DNA of 64,000 nt from NCBI RefSeq assembly GCF_041908905.1, contig NZ_JAYREK010000004.1, positions 62,001-126,000 on the forward strand, given 5' to 3'. Positions 41,857 through 49,176 of this stretch are shown one piece after another (the stretch's first letter is position 1; every line of letters starts with the position of its first letter). The notes under the pieces were generated by a model. That model did no database searches and was not told the DNA's origin. It saw only the letters and a list, made by a program, of their open reading frames with translations. This DNA is from Zoogloea sp041908905. Its GTDB lineage: Bacteria; Pseudomonadota; Gammaproteobacteria; Burkholderiales; Rhodocyclaceae. A program made the translations under genes and the position numbers.

Positions 41857-43280
41857 GGCGCGTCGCCCTTGCGCTGACCGCGCTGGCGGCGTGGGGCAGC
41901 GCGCAGGCCTTCGACCCGCTGGGCAGCGAGCGCCTGCTCGCCGCGCTGCCGCCCCCCGGCCAGTTGCCCCTTGATGCCGAGCTGGCGGGCGGCCCGGCCT
42001 GCCCGGCGCCGGGCGTCGATACCCGCGGGCCGATCAGCCTCGGCGAGGTGGTCAAGCGCGCCCTCTGCCACGACCCGCGCACCCGCCAGGCCTGGGCCGA
42101 GAGCCGGCTCCAGGCGGCCCGGCTGGGCGTGGCCCGCGCGGCTTACCTGCCGACGCTCACCGCTAGCCTGTCCGAGGCCCGCAGCGGCCAGACCGTCAGC
42201 CAGGGTGGCGCCAGCACCCGCACTGATGCCGGCACCCGCAGCACCCGCCTCGACCTCGGCTGGAACCTCTTCGACTTCGGCCAGCGGGAGGCCAGCGTCG
42301 AGAGCGCCCGCCAGACCCTCCAGGCCGCCGTGGCCAGCCAGGACCTGGGCGTGCAGACGGTGTTCCTGGACGCCGCCAACGCCTACTTCGGGCTGCTCGC
42401 CGCCCAGGGCGAGCTGGCGGTGGCCCGGGAGGTGGAGCGCATCAACCTGGAGAGCTTCATGGCCGCCGAGGCCAAGCACGCCGCGGGCATCGGCGACCTC
42501 ACCTCCAAGCTGCAGACCCAGACTGCCTTTGCCCAGGCGATCCTGGCCCGGGTGCGGGCCGAGGGCGCGCTGCGCAATGCCCGGGGCCGGCTGGCGGTGA
42601 GCATCGGCGAGTCGCCCCAGCGGCCGCTCACTGTGGAGGCCGACGATGCCCGCCTGCCCGACACCGACTTCGTGAAGGGCGTGGCCGACATGCTGGAGCT
42701 GGCCCAGCAGGCCCACCCCGAGCTGCGCGCCGCCCGCGCCCGCCTGGACGCTGCCCGCGCCCGCAGCAGCGCCGCCGGGCGGGCCTACCTGCCCACCCTC
42801 AGCCTCAGCGCCAGCCGCAGCCACACCGGCAACGACTACGCCGCCGCCGCGGTGCCCGACCTGGCCCAGCGCGACAGCCGGGTCGCGCTGCAGCTCGCGG
42901 TGCCGATCTTCGACGGCTTTGCGAAGCACTACCAGCTGAAGGCCGCCGCCGCGGAGGTGGAGCTGGCCAGCGCCGACCTGCGCAGCGCCGAGCAGCGGGT
43001 GGCGCTGGAGGTGTGGCAGGCCTGGCAGACCCTGCAGAGCGAGACCGAGGCCCTCGCCGGCACCGAGAAGCTGCTGGGCTTCGCCACCAAGTCGCTGGAG
43101 GTGGCCCAGGGCCGCTTCAAGGCCGGGGTGGGCTCGACGCTGGAGCTCCTCGAAGCCCAGCGCGCCATGGCCGACGCGGCCCAGCAACGCATCAACGCCC
43201 TCGCCAGCTGGCGCGCCACCCGCCTGCGCCTGGCGGCCAGCCTGGGGCGGATCGGCTTCTGGAGCGTGCGGGAAGGGTGA
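41853..43280 (+). CDS. TolC-family outer membrane efflux/secretion protein
   Basis: Encodes 475 residues from a GTG whose last bases form the ABC gene's stop (GTGA), so translation is coupled. A signal peptide covers about 1-19 (ALTALAAWGSAQA). Two TolC repeats follow (about 55-250 and 270-465), with ISLGEVVKRALCHDP, YLPTLTASLSEAR and VGSTLELLEAQRAMADA typical of the family. This completes a dedicated tripartite exporter; colicin V-type systems usually borrow the housekeeping TolC, so a cluster-borne channel suggests a self-sufficient module. Confidence 0.93.
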   Translation: MRRVALALTALAAWGSAQAFDPLGSERLLAALPPPGQLPLDAELAGGPACPAPGVDTRGPISLGEVVKRALCHDPRTRQAWAESRLQAARLGVARAAYLPTLTASLSEARSGQTVSQGGASTRTDAGTRSTRLDLGWNLFDFGQREASVESARQTLQAAVASQDLGVQTVFLDAANAYFGLLAAQGELAVAREVERINLESFMAAEAKHAAGIGDLTSKLQTQTAFAQAILARVRAEGALRNARGRLAVSIGESPQRPLTVEADDARLPDTDFVKGVADMLELAQQAHPELRAARARLDAARARSSAAGRAYLPTLSLSASRSHTGNDYAAAAVPDLAQRDSRVALQLAVPIFDGFAKHYQLKAAAAEVELASADLRSAEQRVALEVWQAWQTLQSETEALAGTEKLLGFATKSLEVAQGRFKAGVGSTLELLEAQRAMADAAQQRINALASWRATRLRLAASLGRIGFWSVREG

Positions 43281-43331
43281 CGCTGTGGTGGCCGGAGTGC
43301 CCTCCCGCGCGTTTCGGCCGCGTAAACGGCA

Positions 43332-43354
43332 GCGCCCGGCCAGAGGCCGGGCGC
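43332..43354 (+). terminator. Probable terminator hairpin after the exporter operon
   Basis: A perfect 10-bp stem (GCGCCCGGCC with GGCCGGGCGC) with an AGA loop lies 51 bp past the tolC-type stop codon. There is no T-run on either strand, so intrinsic termination is uncertain. It separates this operon from the convergent YgaP-type gene. Confidence 0.5.
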
Positions 43355-43440
43355 CGAACCGGGCCGTGGTGGCTCTCAAGAAAACGCAAGGCTGCCCCAG
43401 GTTTCCTTGACCCCCACGGGGAGCCCGGCCCTGGGGGCGC

Positions 43441-43635
43441 TCAGTTCTTCTTGAGCGGGCAGGTGTTGAAACCCAGCAGCGAGTAGGCCGGGCAGGTGCC
43501 CAGCAGGCCGGTGGCCAGGGGCATCACGCCGATCCAGGCCCAGGCCGGGCCGTCGCCGACGGCGGCCCAGGCGATCAGGCCGAGGCCCGCGACGATGCGC
43601 AGAATTTTGTCGATGCCACCCACGTTGTTTTTCAT
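43441..43635 (-). CDS. YgaP-type (DUF2892) small inner-membrane protein
   Basis: A 64-residue protein with two predicted helices (about 10-28 and 32-50). It starts MKNNVGGIDKILRIVAGLGL and ends GTCPAYSLLGFNTCPLKKN, both typical of DUF2892, the membrane part of the YgaP rhodanese. The two cysteine pairs near the C-terminus are a family trait. A GGGAG ribosome-binding site precedes the ATG at 43635. An in-frame extension to 43677 is unlikely. It sits downstream of a Crp/Fnr gene; a perfect palindrome lies between them. The family is often tied to sulphur or redox stress, which is inference here. Confidence 0.9.
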   Translation of the reverse strand: MKNNVGGIDKILRIVAGLGLIAWAAVGDGPAWAWIGVMPLATGLLGTCPAYSLLGFNTCPLKKN

Positions 43636-43694
43636 GATGCGCTCCCGATCCGATGAATGAGGTCGGTATTTCAGCATTTGCTGATGGAGGCGTC

Positions 43695-43710
43695 TGTAAC
43701 CTTGGTTACA
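43695..43710. promoter_or_regulatory. Perfect palindrome, candidate Crp/Fnr-family operator
   Basis: TGTAACC-TT-GGTTACA is a perfect 7-2-7 inverted repeat about 60 bp upstream of the YgaP-type start and 12 bp past the Crp/Fnr stop codon. The 2-base gap is too small for a hairpin loop, so a dimeric protein site is more likely. It differs from the TTGAT-N4-ATCAA Fnr box. The adjacent Crp/Fnr regulator is the obvious candidate ligand. Confidence 0.55.
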
Positions 43711-43722
43711 CAGCCGCGGCCG

Positions 43723-44394
43723 TCAGCCCCCGGCGATGCGGCGCAGGCCGGCGGGGTCGAGGATGCCCACCTGTTCGCGGGCGAGGCTCACCAGGCCCTG
43801 CTCGGCGAAGCCCTTCAGCAGGCGGCTGACGATCTCGCGCACGCTGCCCAGCTCGTCGGCGAGCTGCTGGTGGGTGGTGTGCACGCTGGGGCCCTTGCCG
43901 AGAAGCAGCGCGGCGAGGCGCTGGTCGAGCTTGCGGAAGGCGACCTCCTCGATGAGCTGCATCAGCCCGGCGATGCGCTCGGCGAACAGCTGGAAGACGA
44001 AATCGCGAAACGCCGCCTCGCCCAGCAGGGCCTGGAAGTCGGCGCTCGGCACCAGCAGCAGGGTGCTGTCGACCTCGGCCACGCCGCGGGCGTTGTAGGG
44101 CGCGTGGCCGAGCAGGCAGGCCGACGAGATGATGCAGGTCTCGCCCGGGGTGACCCGGTACAGCGGCAGCTCGCGCCCGTTGGGGGCGGCCTTGACGACC
44201 CGGATGCTGCCCGCCAGCACGAAGGGAAAGCCCGCGCAGGCCTGCTGCTCGTCGAACACGCAGGCCCCCGCCGGCACCTGCACGAGGCGGGCCCGCCCCT
44301 GCAGCCGCTCGCGGGCGGCGGCGGGCAGGCCGGCCAGCACCGGGTAGAGCGCGGCGAGGGGCGTCGCGGAGGGTTCGAGCGCCGGGCCGCTCAC
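43723..44394 (-). CDS. Crp/Fnr-family transcriptional regulator
   Basis: Encodes 223 residues from a GTG at 44394 that overlaps the xthA stop (GTGA). The cyclic-nucleotide-binding-like barrel covers about 20-140; the C-terminal winged helix (about 150-220) has the recognition segment THQQLADELGSVREIVSRLL, typical of the family. Cysteines occur at ACVFDEQQAC and TCIISSACLL, but the Fnr N-terminal cluster spacing is not seen, so iron-sulphur sensing like Fnr is doubtful. The CIISSACLLG segment resembles regulators found beside YgaP-type genes. Effector unknown. Confidence 0.88.
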   Translation of the reverse strand: MSGPALEPSATPLAALYPVLAGLPAAARERLQGRARLVQVPAGACVFDEQQACAGFPFVLAGSIRVVKAAPNGRELPLYRVTPGETCIISSACLLGHAPYNARGVAEVDSTLLLVPSADFQALLGEAAFRDFVFQLFAERIAGLMQLIEEVAFRKLDQRLAALLLGKGPSVHTTHQQLADELGSVREIVSRLLKGFAEQGLVSLAREQVGILDPAGLRRIAGG

Positions 44395-45152
44395 AGGGCG
44401 ATCTCGGCGATCACCGGCGCGTGGTCGGACGGACGTTCGAGCTTGCGCGGGGTCTTGTCGACGACGCAGGCGCTGCACTTTTCGGCCAGCGGGCTGGAGA
44501 GCAGCAGGTGGTCGATGCGCAGTCCGAAGTTGCGGCGGAAGGCGCCCATCCGGTAGTCCCACCACGAGAAGCTGCGCTCCTCCTGCTCGAACAGCCGGAA
44601 GGCGTCGGTGAGGCCAAGGGCCAGCAGGGCCTTGAAGGCGTCGCGCTCGGGCACGGAGACGTGGATCTCGTCCTTCCAGTCGGGGTGGGCGTCGCGGTCT
44701 TCCGGGGCCACGTTGTAGTCGCCAGCCAGCACCAGGCGCGGCGTGGCGGCCAGCTCGACCTTGAGCCAGGCGGTGAGCGCCTCCAGCCAGGCCATCTTGT
44801 AGGCGAACTTGTCGGAGCCCACCGCCTGGCCGTTGGGGAAGTAGCCGCACACGATGCGCACGCCGTCGAGGGTGCCGGCGATGATGCGCTTCTGCTCGTC
44901 GGCGAAGCCCGGGATGTCGAGGGTGACGTCGGCCAGCGGCTTCCTGCTGAGGATCGCCACGCCGTTGTAGGTCTTCTGCCCGTTGAACACCGCCTGGTAG
45001 CCGGCGGCCTCGATCTCGGCGAGGGGGAAGGCCTTGTTCTCGCACTTGAGCTCCTGCAGGCACAGGGCATCGGGCTGGTTGGCGGCCAGCCAGTCGAGCA
45101 CATGGGGCAGGCGGACCTTGAGGGAGTTGACGTTCCAGGTGGCGATCTTCAT
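44391..45152 (-). CDS. xthA: Exodeoxyribonuclease III
   Basis: A 253-residue AP endonuclease and 3'-5' exonuclease of base-excision repair (E. coli 268). The N-terminus MKIATWNVNSLKVRL, the LCLQELKCE metal glutamate, LAGDYNVAPEDRD, RIDHLLLSSPL and the catalytic SDHAPV are all present. It is translationally coupled to the Crp/Fnr gene, which may reflect an oxidative or redox stress response; that is inference. Upstream lies a 620-bp gene-free stretch with a repeat array. Confidence 0.96.
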   Translation of the reverse strand: MKIATWNVNSLKVRLPHVLDWLAANQPDALCLQELKCENKAFPLAEIEAAGYQAVFNGQKTYNGVAILSRKPLADVTLDIPGFADEQKRIIAGTLDGVRIVCGYFPNGQAVGSDKFAYKMAWLEALTAWLKVELAATPRLVLAGDYNVAPEDRDAHPDWKDEIHVSVPERDAFKALLALGLTDAFRLFEQEERSFSWWDYRMGAFRRNFGLRIDHLLLSSPLAEKCSACVVDKTPRKLERPSDHAPVIAEIAL

Positions 45153-45345
45153 GGGGGCTTGAAATCCGGTGTTGGCGCGGGTTTTGGTTCTTGTGACGGT
45201 GTCTGGCTACGCCCCTGGCGACGCACACGCCAGGGGCTGGGCGTGATTGTGCCAGCCGCCGGGCAGGCGGTGGTCCATGCTTTGCGCCCGGCCCTTTCCG
45301 CGCTGGCCTGCCAAGCTTCGTCCCTCGTCGCAGGCGTGTGAAGAC
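45153..45345. other. Gene-free spacer upstream of xthA
   Basis: About 190 bp between the xthA start and the repeat array. It should contain the xthA promoter (minus strand), but I cannot pick out a convincing -10/-35 pair. Nothing else is recognised. Confidence 0.4.
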
Positions 45346-45765
45346 TTTCATCATAGTAAGAACCTTTTTCGCAGGCTTGCGATAAAGGGTTCTAGCCCTG
45401 CAACCAAGGGTCGCAGGGCTGAGATGGTCTTCATCATAGTAAAAACCCTTGATCGCACGTCTGTAATCAAGGGTTTTAGCTATGCAATGAATGGTTGGGG
45501 CGCTGCGATGTGTCTCAACACGCCTGCGATCATTGACGCGCAGCTTGCGAGGGATGGTTGCAGCTCGGCGATTGATGACCGCAGGCCTGCAACCCATCTC
45601 GGCACGCCTGCGGTCATCGATCCGCAGCTTGCGATCGATGATCTCAAGCCTGTCGAGAGGCATGGCAGGCCTGCAGCGCGGCTCGTCATGCGGCGTGAGT
45701 CTCTCGAGACTGCCGCGGCCCACCATCCCCCCGGCGGTAGCCTTCCCGCCGCCTGGCTTCGGCCG
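45346..45765. repeat. 84-bp tandem repeat array, four diverged units plus a remnant, rich in hairpins
   Basis: Units begin at 45346, 45430, 45514 and 45598, exactly 84 bp apart; a degenerate fifth begins at 45682. Units 1 and 2 share TTCATCATAGTAA and a following hairpin with different but complementary arms: AGAACC...GGTTCT at 45359-45393, and a 12-bp stem at 45442-45477. Other stems are AGCCCTGC/GCAGGGCT (45394-45420), a 13-bp stem (45574-45618) and TCATCGATC/GATCGATGA (45614-45641), the last two mutually exclusive. The loops keep a CGCAG-CTTGCG theme. The plus frame is open across all units (period 28 codons) but has no recognisable start, ribosome-binding site or protein family. The DNA is less GC-rich than its surroundings. 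Confidence 0.85.
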
Positions 45766-45776
45766 CCCGCCGGTGA

Positions 45777-46934
45777 TCAGAAGCGGAGGGCCAGCCCTGC
45801 GCTGGCGCCGATGGCGCGGGCGTCGTTGAGGTTGCTGCGGTCGGCCCGCAGGCCGGCGAAGAACGGGCCGTAGTGGAGCGCGGCGCCGACGCTCTTGAAG
45901 CGCGGTTCGTAGGACAGGGCCAGGCGGCCGCTGTCGGCGCGGCCCCAGGCCACGCTGGCCTCCGGCAGGATCAGGCCGCGGATGGCCGCCGCGCTGGCGC
46001 CGAAGGTCCAGTCCGCCAGGGCCCATTCCGCCGCGATGGCCGCCTTGGGCTTGAGCTGCAGGGTGTAGTCCCGGTAGCTGTTGGTGCCGGTGATCTTGGC
46101 CTGGGCTGCAGGGGCGTTGAACTGGAGGGGCCAGCTGGCATCGTTGAAGTTCTGGACCATCTGCGGCACGTTCTGCCAGCTGAGGCGGCCGAACAGGTCG
46201 TTGACGGCGGCCCGCACCCGCAGGTTGTCGCGGGGTGCCCACTGCATGCCGAGGTCGAGGGCGTAGCCCCAGCCTTCGCTGGTGCTCTGGCGGGCCAGCG
46301 GGGCGAAGTCGTTGAGGTCGGCACGGGCCGGGTCGGTGTAGTCGAGACCGGTGTACATCAGCTCGCGGCGTCCGTTGACGGTGGCCACGCCGCCGGCACT
46401 GACGGCGCTGCCGGTGACGTGCTCGACGCGCAGGAAGCCGGCCTTCAGCAGGTTGAGGGCGGCGCCGAAGCGCAGCGGGCCCGCGTCGGCTGGCTGGGAC
46501 CAGGCGAGGCGCAGGCCGTCGGCCGAGAAGCCCCTGAAATGGTAGTTGAGGTGGCGGGTGCCCGGCTGGGCGAGCAGGGCGTCGGGGTTGGATTGCTGTT
46601 CGTAGTAGACGCGCACCGTGTCCCGGTTGCCTTCGCCGAAGGCGTCCACCCGCTTGTAGGCGCCGAGGGTCCAGTTGTTCCAGGACTGGCTGGCCTCGAG
46701 GCGGGCGAAGCCGACGGCCAGGTTGCGCCCAGGGCGCGGGTCCGGCTCGTTGCGCCAGGTGTCGGCGATGCGGTGGGCGGGTACGAAGTCGTCGGCGGCG
46801 AAGCCGGTGGCGGCGACCCGCAGGGTTGGGCGGGGGTTGTCGACGGCCGGGTTGGTGATGGCCATCAGATCTGACGCATCGGCCTGGACGGCGAGGGGCG
46901 CGGCGCACAGGCCGAGCAGGAGGAAGCGGCGCAT
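45777..46934 (-). CDS. Predicted outer-membrane beta-barrel protein of unknown function
   Basis: Encodes 385 residues; I do not recognise the family. The start at 46934 gives a good signal peptide (MRRFLLLGLCAAPLAVQADA, cleavage after about residue 18-20). The remainder is rich in alternating aromatic/hydrophobic strands such as TLGAYKRVDAF and GRLALSYEPRF, and ends in LALRF, a C-terminal phenylalanine expected for Bam-dependent barrels. Segments resembling DUF-type transport or conjugal TraF-like barrels (ITNPAVDNPRPTLRVAATG) are suggestive only. It follows the phase-variable lipoprotein gene on the same strand but beyond a strong terminator. Confidence 0.7.
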   Translation of the reverse strand: MRRFLLLGLCAAPLAVQADASDLMAITNPAVDNPRPTLRVAATGFAADDFVPAHRIADTWRNEPDPRPGRNLAVGFARLEASQSWNNWTLGAYKRVDAFGEGNRDTVRVYYEQQSNPDALLAQPGTRHLNYHFRGFSADGLRLAWSQPADAGPLRFGAALNLLKAGFLRVEHVTGSAVSAGGVATVNGRRELMYTGLDYTDPARADLNDFAPLARQSTSEGWGYALDLGMQWAPRDNLRVRAAVNDLFGRLSWQNVPQMVQNFNDASWPLQFNAPAAQAKITGTNSYRDYTLQLKPKAAIAAEWALADWTFGASAAAIRGLILPEASVAWGRADSGRLALSYEPRFKSVGAALHYGPFFAGLRADRSNLNDARAIGASAGLALRF

Positions 46935-46965
46935 GTCTGGGAGTTTCGGGTGGAGGGTGGAAGAC

Positions 46966-46994
46966 AAAAAAGCGGGCGCCGATGCGCCCGCTTT
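46966..46994 (-). terminator. Rho-independent terminator after the large lipoprotein gene
   Basis: On the minus strand a perfect 11-bp stem (AAAGCGGGCGC with GCGCCCGCTTT, loop ATCG) runs into six T residues. It is 20 bp past the lipoprotein stop codon. It is also largely symmetric and might act on plus-strand transcripts. Confidence 0.9.
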
Positions 46995-47014
46995 GAAATG
47001 GAGTGCCGCCTCGT

Positions 47015-49065
47015 TCAGATCAGCGATTCAAAGGTGCCGTCGATGAAGGTCACGCGCTGGTTGCTGATGGTGCCGAGGGTGGAGCCGTCGGCCTTCTTCA
47101 CTGTGCCCGACCTGGTCGCGTTGTCATAGGTGGCGGTGATGCCGTTGGCGTTCCTGAGTTCCCAGGTGCTCTGGCGTTCGCCATCCGCAGTGCGGGTCTC
47201 GGTGCCCGTGCCGGTGATCTGCAGGCCGTTGGTGCCAGTGAAGCTCAGTGTGGCGGTGCGCTGGGTGTAGCTGGGGTTCGAAACCGCCAGATCCACGCCG
47301 ACGCCGACGACACCGGCGGTCTTGTAGGCCGTGCCCTTGAAGCCGAAGCCCACTTTCTCGAAGTTGCTGGCGGAGATCTCCTGCGTCAAGTCGACGCCCG
47401 AGCGGTCGAGGGATGCGGTGAGGGTTCCTTCGAGGAACTTGAAATTGGTCGCCGTGTTGGTGAAGCTGCCGACGAGCCTGCCGTCCTTGGGGGCGGACTG
47501 GCCGTCCTTGGATCGGGTTTCGCCGCTGAACTCGAGGGTGCCGTTGAAGCGATGATGCGGGCCGGTGAGGACAGCAACGAACTTGGCGGTCTTCTGGGCT
47601 TCGTTGATCGTGACTTCGGTGGCCTCGAACTTCAGGGTGCTGGTGACGCCGTCCGCCCTGAGTGAGTTCAGGGTGCCGCTGCCGCTCCACGCCTGCTGGC
47701 CGGCGCTGCCGCTCTGGGTCAAGCTGAAGTTTACGGCAGTCCTGGTGGCGTCGCCGGTCATCGGGTAGAAGCTGCCACTGAGTGTCGTGGTGCTGCCCGA
47801 CAGACTCAGGGTGCCGGTCAGGCCGGAGAGGTTGCTTATCTCCCAAGTGCGGAGGTCTTGTGCTCGCGTAATCGACCAATCGACCGTGCCAATGCCGCGC
47901 AGGTTCAGGAAGACCTCGTAGGCCTTCTGGGTGTTCGGTGAGACGACATAGCAGACAGCGCTGGTGGCGGTGGTCTTCTCGCACTGCCCGTTGTCGCTTT
48001 CTGCGTAAGTGTCGGACCCTGCGAAGAAGTTGGCGGATGCTTCGGTGATCAGGCTGAGACTGCCGATGATGCTTTCAACGTCGGCTCCGCCCCGGAAGTC
48101 GGCCTGCAGCTGAGCATTCTGCACATCCAGCGAGCCGGTGCCGGCGTCGTTGCTGACCGACATGACGCTGGTGCGCAGGTCGGCGAAGATCTGCTTGGCC
48201 TGCTGCAGGGCCGTGCCGGCGGCGAGGATCTTATCCACGTCGGCCTGGACATCGGTGACCCGGGTGTGGAGGGTGGTGTCGTCATCCAGCAGGTCGAGTG
48301 CCGTCTTGGCGTCGGGACGGGCATATTTGTCGACGGCTGTCTGCAGCGCGGTCCTCAGCGCGGTGGTGTCGACGGCGACGGTGTTCAGGTTGCCGTCGTT
48401 CTTGAGGTCGTCGGCCAGGGCCTTGGAGAAGGCGGCGATGCCCCCATTGTTCTTGGCCAGCTCAGCCAGCGCAGCGAGTTTGGCGGCGAGCTTGCCGGCT
48501 TCGGTGGTGTCGAACGTGTCGTCCGGGCTGCCGATCAGGGTCGGCGCGGCGAACATGTCGCCAACCTGGAACATCTGCTGAACGGTGGCGTTCTCGCGGT
48601 TGATCTCGGTTTCGGTCTTGCCGGTGGCGAGCTTGTCGCCATCGAGCACCCGGGCGGCGGCGAGGTTGGTGAGGACATTGACGCTCAGTTCGGAGCGCAC
48701 CTCGGGGACCACGGCGCTGAGGAGTTGTCCGGCGCCGAACGGCTGGTTGCTGTTGCTGGCCTCGTCGTAATAGGTGCAGCCGTCGCTGCCCTTCACCTGG
48801 GCGATGATCGGGCCGGAGTAGCCCGTCACGGTGACGGTGACGGTGCCGTTGGCGTTGATGGTCTGGCTGCTCAGCAGTTCACCGCTGCCCTTGCGGATCT
48901 CGACGGCGCACCCGGTCGAGAACTTGCCGAGGGAGGGGGTGACGGTTACGTTGGTGGAGGTCGGTGCCGCGGGGGTGGAGCTGCCCCCCCCCCTCCGCCG
49001 CCACATGCGACGACCAGCAGGGCGCCGGAGACGGCCAGCGCGACAGACGAGATTTTGGTAACCAT
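47015..49065 (-). CDS. Large surface lipoprotein gene, out of frame at a poly-G tract (phase-variable or broken)
   Basis: An ATG at 49065, with GAGGGGG just upstream, opens a classic lipoprotein signal ending LLVVAC, with the lipid-modified Cys at residue 21. Six glycines follow, encoded partly by a run of ten G (48984-48993). In this frame translation stops after 39 codons (TAA at 48946-48948). The mature region lies in the next frame and is open to 47015, about 660 codons. One more G, or two fewer, would fuse the two. The mature part has a Ser/Thr-rich start, an alpha-helical middle and a C-terminal half of repeated beta-strand units (GTLSLSGSTTTLSGSF, FNGTLEFSGETRS). No family recognised. 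Codon use is less GC-rich than neighbours. Confidence 0.8.
48984..48993 (-). repeat. Ten-residue poly-G tract at lipobox junction
   Basis: Ten consecutive G on the coding strand, directly after codons for Cys-Gly-Gly-Gly of the lipoprotein. Slipped-strand mispairing here would switch the gene on (8 or 11 G) or off (10 G). Sequencing error in a homopolymer is the main alternative. Confidence 0.8.
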
Positions 49066-49176
49066 GATTCCCCCTCGGGTGATCGGTTGTTCAGGAGTGT
49101 GTGTGTCTTGAGGAAAGCATATTATTCATTTGCGGTGTTTTTGTGTCTATTTGTTTCCTGGGGTGGGTGGTGGGCC
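49066..49176 (-). promoter_or_regulatory. Promoter region of the lipoprotein gene
   Basis: An AT-rich stretch on the minus strand has TAGACA as a -35 candidate and TAATAT as a -10 candidate, with a rather long 19-bp spacer. A GT-rich run (GTGTGTGT on the plus strand) and a strong GAGGGGG ribosome-binding site precede the ATG. Confidence 0.4.

Noticed and set aside
43695..43710. TGTAACC/GGTTACA as a terminator hairpin
   Set aside because: The two-base gap cannot form a loop and no T-run follows; an operator fits better.
45346..45765. CRISPR or integron attC interpretation of the repeat array
   Set aside because: Units are 84 bp without constant repeats separated by unique spacers, and no cas or integrase gene is present.
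45247..45873. Plus-strand open frame across the 84-bp repeats as a gene
   Set aside because: No ribosome-binding site, no recognisable family, and it runs into the 3' end of the barrel gene on the other strand. Kept as a repeat; proteomics could reverse this.
49006..49006. Internal ATG at 49006 as the true start of the large lipoprotein
   Set aside because: It would begin Met-Trp-Arg-Arg-Arg with no signal peptide and no ribosome-binding site; the out-of-frame upstream signal peptide with lipobox and strong ribosome-binding site is clearly the intended start.
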